Of a stretch of DNA of 64,000 bases, positions 1 through 7,678 are shown piece after piece; the first letter of the stretch is position 1, and every line of letters begins with the position of its first letter. The stretch is from Flavivirga abyssicola. Its GTDB lineage: Bacteria; Bacteroidota; Bacteroidia; Flavobacteriales; Flavobacteriaceae. The stretch covers positions 1,103,001 through 1,167,000 of the forward strand of contig NZ_CP141266.1 of NCBI RefSeq assembly GCF_030540775.2, read 5' to 3'. Under the pieces are notes generated by a model. It saw only the letters and a list, made by a program, of their open reading frames with translations. It did no database searches and was not told where the DNA came from. Position numbers and translations under genes: made by a program.

Positions 1-651
1 ATAATCCTGATTTTCAACCAATAACTGAGATGCTAAGAACATCCCCATCTGACTTCCTCTGGTTATAAGAATATTATCTTTGGTAATATTTAACCCTCTA
101 GTCTCATTTAAATAACAGACCAAGGTTTCTCTTAATTCCGGATTACCATAAGTCGTTCCATAATTCATATATTTAAGGGTACGTTTCTTATTCGCAATTT
201 TTCTATAAATGATCGATAATTCTTTAATAGGCATCAATCTTTCGTCTGAAACACCATCATTAACATACATATAATCATCTGCATAATCTTGCGGAAATTT
301 TCGGTCTAAAATAGGAGTTTGCTTAAAGGTGAATCCTGCCTTATCATCCTTTTTACTAGTAGTTTCTTTAATCCAATCTTGTTGCTGTAATATTGGAATG
401 TCTTTATGAACAAACGTCCCTTTTTTCGGAATACTCTCTATCCACCCTTGCAATGTAAGCTCTTCGTAACAAGCGATCACCGTTTTTCTGTGTAACCCAA
501 TTAAATCTGCCAATGTTCTACTTCCTGGTAATTTTGTGCGTGGTGGAAGAGTTCGCTTCTTGATTAAATCGATAAACTGATTCGTAAGCTGAATATAAAC
601 AGGCTGTTTACCAGCTCTGTCAATTTTAATAATGGTTTTATAAGGAATCAT
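1..651 (-). CDS. MocR/PdxR-family GntR-type regulator with aminotransferase domain (partial)
   Basis: The reverse strand is open from an ATG at 651 to the window edge, giving 217 residues with the C-terminus missing. The first 75 residues form a GntR-type winged helix, including LPGSRTLADLIGLHRKTV and a following GWIESIPKKGTFV wing. From about residue 110 the protein enters a class-I aminotransferase fold, with MNYGTTYGNPELRETL followed by NILITRGSQMGMFLAS. That order, a short GntR head on a large PLP-binding body, is diagnostic of MocR regulators such as PdxR. The gene is divergent from a PNPOx-like flavoprotein at 751, and MocR regulators often control an adjacent divergent gene. Control of the neighbour is therefore inferred from layout. 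The PLP lysine lies beyond the window and cannot be checked. Confidence 0.88.
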   Translation of the reverse strand, partial: MIPYKTIIKIDRAGKQPVYIQLTNQFIDLIKKRTLPPRTKLPGSRTLADLIGLHRKTVIACYEELTLQGWIESIPKKGTFVHKDIPILQQQDWIKETTSKKDDKAGFTFKQTPILDRKFPQDYADDYMYVNDGVSDERLMPIKELSIIYRKIANKKRTLKYMNYGTTYGNPELRETLVCYLNETRGLNITKDNILITRGSQMGMFLASQLLVENQDY

Positions 652-706
652 AACTGGACTATTTAAAAAATGATTTCTGGATGAATATGACAATCCATAA
701 ACTTAC

Positions 707-714
707 TAAATTTG
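707..714 (+). promoter_or_regulatory. Bacteroidota-type -7 box (TAAATTTG)
   Basis: TAAATTTG matches the Bacteroidota -7 consensus TAnnTTTG and lies 36 nt before the ATG at 751, in the gap between divergent genes. No convincing -33 TTTG is visible at the usual distance. It probably drives the PNPOx-like gene. Confidence 0.5.
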
Positions 715-750
715 TTTTAAATAACAAACATCAATCAAAATCGAACAGTT

Positions 751-1413
751 ATGTCAACTTACACAACATCAGAACTAAATCAGGTAAAACGAGGCCCTAA
801 AAGAGCCGTTTATGATGTCGAACAAATAAACAATATTCTGGACGCAGGATTTGTGGGTTATGTAGGCTACAACTACAATGGAAAAGCTATTTGTCTACCC
901 ATGGCTTATGGTAGAATAGACAACAAAATATACCTACATGGTTCTCTAAAAAACAGAATGCTGCTAGCGCTCTTAGAGGCTAAAGAAGCGAGTATGACCA
1001 TTATGCATTTAGATGCGCTCATATTAGCTCGTTCTGGATTTCATCATTCTGTAAATTACAGATCGGCAACACTATTTACAAGTATTACCAAAGTTGAAAA
1101 CCGAGCCGAAAAAGAAGCCGCTTTAAAATGTGTTGTAGATCATATGATTCCAGGGCGTTGGGATACGCTAAGACCTATGAATCTTAAAGAATTTAATAGC
1201 ACACTCGTTGTTGAAATGGAAATACAAACAGCATCCGCCAAAATTAGAGATGAGGGCGTATTAGATGAGAAAAGTGATTTAGACCTTCCTATCTGGGCGG
1301 GTGTTATACCACTAAAACAAGTAGCAAAACTTCCTGTTAAAGACGCCTTGTTACCTAGACAAATAAGAACTCCTAAGCATGTGGTATCCTATTACAAAAA
1401 GAATAAAGCCTAA
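751..1413 (+). CDS. Pyridoxamine 5'-phosphate oxidase-like flavin-binding protein
   Basis: A 220-residue protein with the FMN-binding split-barrel pattern of the PNPOx/NimA-like group: early VGYVGYNYNGKAICLPMAYG, then KIYLHGSLKNRMLLAL, then YRSATLFTSI and VVDHMIPGRWDTLRP. These correspond to the barrel strands and the flavin/dimer region. Members of this family bind FMN, F420 or heme and act as small oxidoreductases or nitroimidazole reductases, so the exact substrate is unknown. It lies divergent to a MocR regulator that would sense a B6-type ligand, a recurrent pairing for this family. No signal peptide is seen, so it is cytosolic. A DinB-like gene follows 4 nt after its stop, suggesting an operon. 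Confidence 0.8.
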   Translation: MSTYTTSELNQVKRGPKRAVYDVEQINNILDAGFVGYVGYNYNGKAICLPMAYGRIDNKIYLHGSLKNRMLLALLEAKEASMTIMHLDALILARSGFHHSVNYRSATLFTSITKVENRAEKEAALKCVVDHMIPGRWDTLRPMNLKEFNSTLVVEMEIQTASAKIRDEGVLDEKSDLDLPIWAGVIPLKQVAKLPVKDALLPRQIRTPKHVVSYYKKNKA

Positions 1414-1417
1414 AACA

Positions 1418-1933
1418 ATGAAAAAATCCGACTTAAAATTCATTCCAAATTTCTTTGATAGGTACATCGCTTTAATTGATGATAACACTCATTTAATAGA
1501 TGGCTTAAAGACTAATGAAACCATTTTTGAAACCATTTCTGAAAGATTGATTCAATATCAAGACTATAGGTACGAATCAAATAAATGGACGCCTAAAGAA
1601 TTGCTTCAACATGTTATCGATACCGAAAGAATCCTTACTTACAGAGCCTTGTGTATCTCCAGATTAGAACCAAAGGCACTATTGAGTTTTGATGAAAATA
1701 CGTATGCGGATAATTCAAATGCAAACCATAGAAGCATTAAAGATTTACTAAAAGAGTTTAGATTAGTAAGGCAATCGACAGTTCCTTTATTCGAAAGTTT
1801 TAATGAAGACATGCTTCATCGAGCTGGTATGAGTTCTGAAACTAAAATAAACACCTTGGCTCTTGGGTTTACTATTATTGGTCATGCAAAACATCATTTT
1901 AAGGTTTTAAATGAGCGCTACTTTTTAACTTGA
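1418..1933 (+). CDS. DinB-like metal-dependent four-helix protein
   Basis: A 171-residue all-helical protein of the DinB/YfiT fold. The ATG at 1418 is preferred over an in-frame ATG at 1379 because the latter would overlap the upstream gene by 35 nt and adds a basic, unlikely N-terminus. The DinB metal site is visible as LLQHVIDTER in the first third and the C-terminal GHAKHHFKVLNERY, which place the three histidines expected to hold a divalent metal. Family members include thiol transferases (bacillithiol, mycothiol) and many uncharacterised stress proteins, and no specific reaction can be assigned. It directly follows the PNPOx-like gene and is probably co-transcribed with it. Confidence 0.8.
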   Translation: MKKSDLKFIPNFFDRYIALIDDNTHLIDGLKTNETIFETISERLIQYQDYRYESNKWTPKELLQHVIDTERILTYRALCISRLEPKALLSFDENTYADNSNANHRSIKDLLKEFRLVRQSTVPLFESFNEDMLHRAGMSSETKINTLALGFTIIGHAKHHFKVLNERYFLT

Positions 1934-1969
1934 TTATTTGGTTAACTTGTTTATACACATATCATACTT

Positions 1970-2040
1970 GTCACGTTGAGCGCAGTCGAAACGTATCAAA
2001 AGAAGTACTTGACAAACCCTTATACTACACTCAGTGTGAC
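1970..2040. repeat. Dispersed intergenic hairpin repeat, copy 1
   Basis: GTCACGTTGAG at 1970-1980 and CTCAGTGTGAC at 2030-2040 form an imperfect inverted repeat in the 236-nt gap before 2170. The left arm continues CGCAGTCGAA. Related ends (TGTCATTC or TGTCATTCCGACGA) occur in the hairpins at 13098-13231 and 29586-29665. No coding sequence is visible in this gap. Confidence 0.6.
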
Positions 2041-2157
2041 AGTGGAAGCATCATTTTAAGATTTTAAATGAACGCTGCTTTACTAATAAGTAAACTTTAA
2101 TACTACGGCAGCTTTTAAGCATCGCATTCTTTTTCAAAATCTTCTCTTAAATTTGAG

Positions 2158-2165
2158 TAATTTTG
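2158..2165 (+). promoter_or_regulatory. -7 box abutting the start codon
   Basis: TAATTTTG matches TAnnTTTG and ends only 4 nt before the ATG at 2170. If it is used, the message would be leaderless or nearly so. The match could also be chance in AT-rich DNA. Confidence 0.45.
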
Positions 2166-2169
2166 CGTC

Positions 2170-3726
2170 ATGGTAAAAGAGATTCAGCTTCGTATTTCAC
2201 TTAAAGACGAAGAGCGCAGTGATATTTTAATAATAAAATCGGCATATGCGCTAGATATAGATAAAGAAGATATTACAGGTATTAAAGTCCTTCGAAAATC
2301 TATTGATGCTCGAAAACCAAAAATTATCTTCAACTATAAAGTTGCTGTTTATATTAGAGAAGCATTGCCAAAAACGTCTGATTATCAATTTGATTACAAA
2401 GACGTTTCAAAAGCCAAACCCGTTCATATTATTGGGTTTGGTCCAGCTGGTATGTATGCTGCTTTGCGTTGTATTGAATTGGGTTATAAGCCTATTGTCT
2501 TAGAACGCGGTAAAAATGTTCAAGACCGTAGACGGGATTTAAAAGCTATAAATCAAGATCATTTTGTTAATGAAGATTCCAACTATTGCTTTGGTGAAGG
2601 TGGTGCTGGTACTTATAGCGATGGAAAATTATATACCCGAAGTTTAAAACGAGGTGATGTACGCCGAATTTTTGAAAACTTAGTATTTCATGGTGCTACC
2701 GATCAAATTCTAGTGGATGCCCATCCACATATAGGTACTAATAAATTACCAAAAGTGGTTCAAAACATAAGAGAAACCATTTTAAATTATGGTGGTGAAG
2801 TACACTTTGAAACCAGAGTCACAGATTTCATCATAAAGGCCAATAAAATTCAAGCACTTCAACTTCAAAATGGTGAAGAAATAGCTGTAAACAGGGTTAT
2901 TTTAGCTACAGGGCATTCTGCTCGAGATATCTTTTATTTATTACATAAAAAGAAAATAGCCTTAGAAGCAAAATCATTCGCTATGGGGGTTCGGGTAGAA
3001 CACCCACAGCATATTATAGACTCTATACAATATCATTGCAGTGGAGAACGCAACGAATTACTCCCAGCAGCTTCATATAGTTTAGTAAACCAGATAAACA
3101 ACAGAGGAGTATATTCATTTTGTATGTGTCCCGGTGGATTTATAGTACCGGCAGCAACAGCTAATGGTGAAGTTGTAGTTAATGGTATGTCCCCTTCTAA
3201 ACGAAATAATCTGTATGCGAATTCTGGTATCGTTGTTGAAATTAATGCGGTGGCCGATTTACATAAATATGAAAAATTTGGCGTTTTAAAAGGCTTAGAG
3301 TATCAGAAAAACTTAGAAAAACTAGCTTTTACTTCGGGTGGAAGAAGCCAGGTGGCACCAGCGCAAAGGCTTACCGATTTTGTTGAAGGTAAACTATCGG
3401 AAGATTTAAACCCGACCTCCTATCAGCCAGGATTAAAATCTGCACCTTTGCATTCGTTATTACCTAAATTAATAGGGAGTAGGCTTAGAAAAGGGTTTCA
3501 AGCTTTCGGACAAAAAATGAAAGGCTATTATACCTCTGAAGCTAACATTGTTGGGGTAGAATCTAGAACCTCATCGCCAGTTTGCATCCCAAGAAACGAA
3601 CAATTAGAACATCCTGAAGTTTCTAATCTTTTCCCATGTGGTGAAGGTGGTGGATATGCAGGTGGTATTATATCTGCTGCTATGGACGGGGAACGTTGTG
3701 CTGAAGCTGCTGTTAGTGGTTTATAA
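2170..3726 (+). CDS. FAD-dependent dehydrogenase/oxidoreductase
   Basis: A 518-residue flavoprotein of the uncharacterised FAD-dependent dehydrogenase group often annotated as NAD(P)/FAD-dependent oxidoreductase. The N-terminal 85 residues form a small basic alpha/beta domain. The Rossmann dinucleotide motif follows as GFGPAGMYAALR at about 89-100, ending in the acidic VLERG. CFGEGGAGTYSDGKLYTR is the characteristic second FAD contact, RVILATGHSARD closes the insert domain, and FPCGEGGGYAGGIISAAMDG near the C-terminus holds the final FAD-binding loop. The C-terminal half also has a CMCPGG segment. It has no signal peptide and is predicted cytosolic. Substrate and electron acceptor are unknown. 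It stands alone, with fabD starting 278 nt downstream behind its own promoter. Confidence 0.85.
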   Translation: MVKEIQLRISLKDEERSDILIIKSAYALDIDKEDITGIKVLRKSIDARKPKIIFNYKVAVYIREALPKTSDYQFDYKDVSKAKPVHIIGFGPAGMYAALRCIELGYKPIVLERGKNVQDRRRDLKAINQDHFVNEDSNYCFGEGGAGTYSDGKLYTRSLKRGDVRRIFENLVFHGATDQILVDAHPHIGTNKLPKVVQNIRETILNYGGEVHFETRVTDFIIKANKIQALQLQNGEEIAVNRVILATGHSARDIFYLLHKKKIALEAKSFAMGVRVEHPQHIIDSIQYHCSGERNELLPAASYSLVNQINNRGVYSFCMCPGGFIVPAATANGEVVVNGMSPSKRNNLYANSGIVVEINAVADLHKYEKFGVLKGLEYQKNLEKLAFTSGGRSQVAPAQRLTDFVEGKLSEDLNPTSYQPGLKSAPLHSLLPKLIGSRLRKGFQAFGQKMKGYYTSEANIVGVESRTSSPVCIPRNEQLEHPEVSNLFPCGEGGGYAGGIISAAMDGERCAEAAVSGL

Positions 3727-3888
3727 TATTAAAAATAAGACCGCTTCACTTTCGGAAACAAGAATATAGACGTCTTATTAAATAAGATTCAATATTCTTC
3801 TAATCAAGTCAAAATTAAGTCTTGTTTCTATTTTCTAGCAGTTCTGAGTCTTCAAAACGATCTTATATCTTTTTAAAGATTTTATTTA
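3727..3888. other. Non-coding gap with inverted repeats between the FAD gene and fabD
   Basis: The first part of the 278-nt gap before fabD can fold. AATAAGAC near 3734 is complementary to GTCTTATT near 3772, and GAAACAAGA at 3755-3763 is complementary to TCTTGTTTC at 3820-3828. No U-tract follows, so this is not an ordinary terminator. No coding frame is convincing here. Confidence 0.4.
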
Positions 3889-3896
3889 TACTTTTG
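3889..3896 (+). promoter_or_regulatory. -7 box for fabD-lspA
   Basis: TACTTTTG matches TAnnTTTG and is followed by the C that often accompanies it. It lies 108 nt upstream of the fabD ATG, leaving a moderate 5' leader. Confidence 0.55.
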
Positions 3897-4004
3897 CAGC
3901 ACTAAAAAACCAATCAACATAAAACATTCTTAAGTAAACTTCTGTACCTCAGAAACTCATTAAATGAATGTTATATGTACTTTAAAAAACAATAATACAA
4001 GCAC

Positions 4005-4895
4005 ATGAAAGCATATATATTTCCGGGTCAAGGCGCTCAATTTTCAGGAATGGGTTTAGACTTATATGAAAAATCTCCTTTAGCTCAAGAATTATTTGAA
4101 AAAGCAAACGATATTCTTGGTTTCACAATTACAGATACTATGTTTGAAGGATCTGCTGAAGACCTTAAAGAGACCAAAGTAACACAACCTGCTATATTTT
4201 TACACTCTGTAATTCTAGCAAAAACTTTAGGGGATACTTTTAAACCAGAAATGGTTGCGGGGCATTCTCTTGGAGAATTTTCTGCATTAGTAGCCAATGG
4301 GGCTTTGAATTTTGAAGATGGTTTGAAATTAGTATCTCAAAGAGCTCTAGCTATGCAAAAAGCTTGTGAATTACAACCAAGTACCATGGCTGCCGTTTTA
4401 GGTTTGGAAGATAATATTGTTGAAAAAATATGTTCTGCGACTGACGGTGTTGTCGTTGCAGCAAATTATAACTGCCCTGGGCAATTAGTGATTTCTGGAG
4501 AGATTGATGCCATTAATGATGCATGCCAATCTTTAAAAGATGCAGGTGCTCGCCGTGCTCTAGTGTTACCTGTTGGAGGTGCTTTCCATTCTCCGTTAAT
4601 GGAACCTGCCCGTGAAGAGTTGGCAGCCGCTATAGAAAATACAACATTCAGCAAACCTAACTGTCCTATTTATCAAAACGTAACGGCTTATGCTGTTACA
4701 GATGAAACGGCTATAAAAACGAATTTAATTTCTCAGTTAACAGCTCCTGTACGTTGGACACAGTCTGTACAGCAAATGATTACAGATGGCGCTACTTTAT
4801 TCACCGAAGTTGGTCCTGGTAAAGTTTTACAAGGCTTGGTGAAGAAAATCAATAGAGAAGCTGAAACAGCTTCTGCAACTTTTGAAAATAACTAA
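4005..4895 (+). CDS. fabD: Malonyl CoA-acyl carrier protein transacylase
   Basis: A 296-residue cytosolic enzyme that moves malonyl from CoA to ACP to supply fatty-acid elongation. The N-terminus carries the FPGQGAQ motif. The nucleophile elbow GHSLGEFSAL places catalytic Ser at about residue 88, and GGAFHSPLM gives catalytic His at about 195. The Gln-containing VTQPAIF and the C-terminal VGPGKVLQGL are also family hallmarks. Length fits the family norm of about 290-310. lspA begins at the base after its stop, so the two genes are probably co-transcribed and translationally coupled. Its promoter-like box is at 3889. Confidence 0.97.
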   Translation: MKAYIFPGQGAQFSGMGLDLYEKSPLAQELFEKANDILGFTITDTMFEGSAEDLKETKVTQPAIFLHSVILAKTLGDTFKPEMVAGHSLGEFSALVANGALNFEDGLKLVSQRALAMQKACELQPSTMAAVLGLEDNIVEKICSATDGVVVAANYNCPGQLVISGEIDAINDACQSLKDAGARRALVLPVGGAFHSPLMEPAREELAAAIENTTFSKPNCPIYQNVTAYAVTDETAIKTNLISQLTAPVRWTQSVQQMITDGATLFTEVGPGKVLQGLVKKINREAETASATFENN

Positions 4896-5408
4896 ATGAA
4901 ATTATCAAAACGCTCTATTTATATTTTATTAGTTATCATTTTAACTATTGCTGTCGATCAAATTTCGAAAGTACTTGTTAGAGCTAATATTGATTTACGA
5001 ACCGACATTCATCCTGGTGAGCGTATTTCTTTAATAGGTGATACTTTCATTATGATGAATGTAGAAAATACCGGTGCTTTTTTAGGCATGGGTAGTGATT
5101 TAAATCCTACACTTAGAATTATCTTATTACTTATTTTACCTATAGTAGTACTTGGATTTGTATTGCGTCATATTTTCAAAGACAAAAGCTTAGATACATT
5201 TTCTCTTTTTGCTTTTGCAAGTATTATAGGGGGTGGTTTAGCTAATGTTTATGACCGTATTGTATATGGAAAAGTTACTGACTTCTTGTTTATCGATTTA
5301 GGTGGTGTTTTTAAAACAGGTATTTTTAATATGGCCGATTTATCAGTAACCACAGGCATGATTATTTTAGTTATTGCTAGCTTTAAGAAGAAGAAAATTG
5401 TTGAATAA
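4896..5408 (+). CDS. lspA: Lipoprotein signal peptidase (signal peptidase II)
   Basis: A 170-residue integral membrane aspartyl protease that cleaves prolipoprotein signal peptides after diacylglyceryl transfer. Four hydrophobic segments are visible (about 8-24, 70-90, 103-117 and 150-165). The conserved blocks are VENTGAFLG, GGGLANVYDRIVYGKVTDF and FNMADLSV. The catalytic aspartates are predicted at about D129 (VTDF) and D148 (MADLS). Length is typical of LspA. It abuts the fabD stop. The many lipoproteins in this window would be its clients. A strong hairpin overlaps its stop codon. Confidence 0.95.
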   Translation: MKLSKRSIYILLVIILTIAVDQISKVLVRANIDLRTDIHPGERISLIGDTFIMMNVENTGAFLGMGSDLNPTLRIILLLILPIVVLGFVLRHIFKDKSLDTFSLFAFASIIGGGLANVYDRIVYGKVTDFLFIDLGGVFKTGIFNMADLSVTTGMIILVIASFKKKKIVE

Positions 5409-5442
5409 TTTAAACCGAGAAATCAAATTCTCGGTTTAAATT
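5407..5442. terminator. Bidirectional terminator after lspA
   Basis: A perfect 15-bp inverted repeat (5407-5421 and 5428-5442, core TAAACCGAGAA / TTCTCGGTTTA) with a 6-nt loop sits between convergent genes. The A/T-rich flanks can serve as the tail in either direction. Confidence 0.8.
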
Positions 5443-5476
5443 AATAGTAAGTAGTTTAGTTAGTTTTTGTTAGAAT

Positions 5477-6181
5477 TTAATTTATCTGAAACGTTATTTC
5501 TTCACCAAAACCATGATTTCCATCACCTGTAACTAATACATTCCCGCTGTTAGTCATGGTATATGATCCTCCTCCATCTCCATAAGTATCGCCCATGAAA
5601 ATTTTATAAGTGCCACTTTCTAGGCAAAACGTTCTACTAAATTTTGTCGTTCCTTCTGGGTACGCCCCCCCTTCAAACAATAAAACATCGCTAGAATCAT
5701 ACAACTCCCAATATTGTTCTTGTGCAAAGTCATCAAATGCAATATCCAGTTGGGTTTCAGGGTATGGGCAAACCTGTTTAATATTAAATGTTATGGGGTC
5801 TCCAATAAACAAGCCTTCTTCTTTATTAAAAGAAAGTACTAGTGTTTCTCCTTCTACTCCAATATTCAAATCTGATATATTTACTGTAAAAACGCCTTCA
5901 TTAGAGTTCGCAGGCACAGAAACAGATCCAGGAACTGTATAGGATGCTGGATCGGCAGTTGACATATCTGTTTCTATATTGATGTTAAATACTCTTTCTA
6001 CATTTGAAATACGTGTTGTATAAATTTTAATGTCATTAGAATTACTACTTTGTATGTCTACTCCAAAATCATAAGACGTCGATTCAAAAGACACATAATT
6101 AATAATATTATGATCGTCACTATCACAGCTATAAAAAGCTAATAGTGGTATTGATAAAAATAAAAAGATTGTTTTTCTCAT
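5477..6181 (-). CDS. Surface lipoprotein of the first SusCD operon
   Basis: A 234-residue lipoprotein with a type II signal peptide ending LLAFYSC (Cys about 19). Residues of about 30-130 are beta-rich and Ig-like, with a Calx-beta-like pattern (YTVPGSVSVPANSNEGVFTV and VEGETLVLSF). The last about 90 residues form a second beta-sandwich with YWELYDSSDVLLFEGG and IFMGDTYGDGGGSY. It lies 15 nt downstream of a susD homologue, in the slot that SusE/SusF-like surface glycan-binding proteins usually occupy. Ligand binding at the cell surface is an inference from position. I do not recognise a named family for the whole protein. Confidence 0.7.
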   Translation of the reverse strand: MRKTIFLFLSIPLLAFYSCDSDDHNIINYVSFESTSYDFGVDIQSSNSNDIKIYTTRISNVERVFNINIETDMSTADPASYTVPGSVSVPANSNEGVFTVNISDLNIGVEGETLVLSFNKEEGLFIGDPITFNIKQVCPYPETQLDIAFDDFAQEQYWELYDSSDVLLFEGGAYPEGTTKFSRTFCLESGTYKIFMGDTYGDGGGSYTMTNSGNVLVTGDGNHGFGEEITFQIN

Positions 6182-6196
6182 AACTAAGTTTATTAA

Positions 6197-7660
6197 TTAT
6201 TGATTTATACTTTCGTCCATATTAGGATTAGCATCTATTTCTGACTGTGGAATAGTTAAATAAAACAATTCACTATCAGCAGGAACATTCACAATTACCC
6301 TATGTACAGCGTCTCTATTAATAGGCCTACTTAATCTTTTGGCATCAAACCATTCAATACCTAATTCGCCATATAACTCTTTGCGTCTTTCCAGTAAAAT
6401 CTCATCCATCAGATCGCTTCCGGAATTGGTGGATAATGTCGCTCCCGGATCTCTATCTTTTTGTAATGCAAAAAGTAAATCCCTAGCTCCAGATTCGTTA
6501 TTTAAATTATATTGAGCTTCAGCATCAATTAATACCATTTCAGACTTTCGCATTAAAGGAACATCTGATGCAAACGTAAAAACAAACTTAGTCGTCACGA
6601 ATTCTCTGTAAGGTGTTGCTGAATTATAAATATCCTGAAACAGCTTTCTAACATCGGTATCTGCAAACTCATCTCTGAAATTTGTATTTATATAGGTGTT
6701 TTGAAGCGATGCTGTTAAATGATCTGTGAATACATGAGGTGCCATCCAAAAAAAATTGCTTTCGTTTGTACCATTTTGAAAATGTCCCCATAGCCAATCT
6801 TGATCCGATAATTCATTAAACCCATTACCCCAATTTGAAGATACCACTGCCGTTGTCGCATTACCTCCATAAGCTGCTTTAGCAGCAGCAGAGGCTAAAT
6901 CCCAATCATCCTGAGTGACTAATAAAACTCTAGCTAATATCCCATTAGCAACAGCTTTATTAATATAACTTTTACCAAGCCTTTCCTCAGGTAAATCCTG
7001 AATTGCAGATTTAAGATCAGACAATATTAAGTCATAAACATCGGTTAATGGGCTTGGAGAGTTACCAGCTGAAGACCCTGTAGCTGGTTCTGTATAAATA
7101 GGAATTCTAGAGCTCGTCCTATCTGTATTATAATTAGGAGCGAACTCTAAGGCTATTTGAAAATAATGAAATGCCCTTATGGCTTTCCCCACAGCAGTAA
7201 ATTCTTTTTTCGTCGCATCATCGAGACTACTATTTGCTAATCCATTAATTAATACATTAGCATAATTAATTATTTCGTAATTAAAAGTCCACGTAAAACT
7301 TGTTCTTCTAAAAGTAGGCAGTCTATTATCATGGGCATAATCAAACCTATAAAATGTAGGTGCTAGGATTAAGTCATTTCCTTTAACTGTCCTCGCAAAA
7401 TACATGGCATATAAGCCCCCTGTATCTGGATCTGAAGTATTTTCACCATCTGTTAAATCATCATCCCACTGCCCTTTATATCTATCATAAATACCTGTTA
7501 TAAAAGACTGTACAATTTCTCTATCTGAAAAGACTATTGACTCTGGAAGGCCTGCCGTATTCTGAGGCTCATCTATAAACTCTTTTGAGCAACTAGACAA
7601 AAAGACTACCATTAAAACCAGTAGAAATTTTGTGCTTTTTGATGTATTATATATTTTCAT
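6197..7660 (-). CDS. SusD/RagB family nutrient-binding outer membrane lipoprotein
   Basis: A 487-residue lipoprotein (VFLSSCSKEFIDEP, Cys about 24) of the SusD/RagB family. The N-terminal part carries the tetratricopeptide-like helices (NYANVLINGLAN, KAIRAFHYFQIALEFAPNY). The C-terminus has the usual LLERRKELYGELGIEWFDAKRL segment and ends PQSEIDANPNMDESINQ. SusD proteins form the extracellular lid on SusC and capture ligand. Its susC partner lies 18 nt upstream. The operon has no carbohydrate-active enzymes, so the cargo could be a peptide or a glycan released by others. Confidence 0.93.
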   Translation of the reverse strand: MKIYNTSKSTKFLLVLMVVFLSSCSKEFIDEPQNTAGLPESIVFSDREIVQSFITGIYDRYKGQWDDDLTDGENTSDPDTGGLYAMYFARTVKGNDLILAPTFYRFDYAHDNRLPTFRRTSFTWTFNYEIINYANVLINGLANSSLDDATKKEFTAVGKAIRAFHYFQIALEFAPNYNTDRTSSRIPIYTEPATGSSAGNSPSPLTDVYDLILSDLKSAIQDLPEERLGKSYINKAVANGILARVLLVTQDDWDLASAAAKAAYGGNATTAVVSSNWGNGFNELSDQDWLWGHFQNGTNESNFFWMAPHVFTDHLTASLQNTYINTNFRDEFADTDVRKLFQDIYNSATPYREFVTTKFVFTFASDVPLMRKSEMVLIDAEAQYNLNNESGARDLLFALQKDRDPGATLSTNSGSDLMDEILLERRKELYGELGIEWFDAKRLSRPINRDAVHRVIVNVPADSELFYLTIPQSEIDANPNMDESINQ

Positions 7661-7678
7661 TTCTTTAATTTTTTGGTT

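Noticed and set aside
1379-1417. Upstream ATG for the DinB-like gene
   Set aside because: It would overlap the PNPOx-like gene by 35 nt and adds a non-conserved basic head; ATG 1418 fits better.
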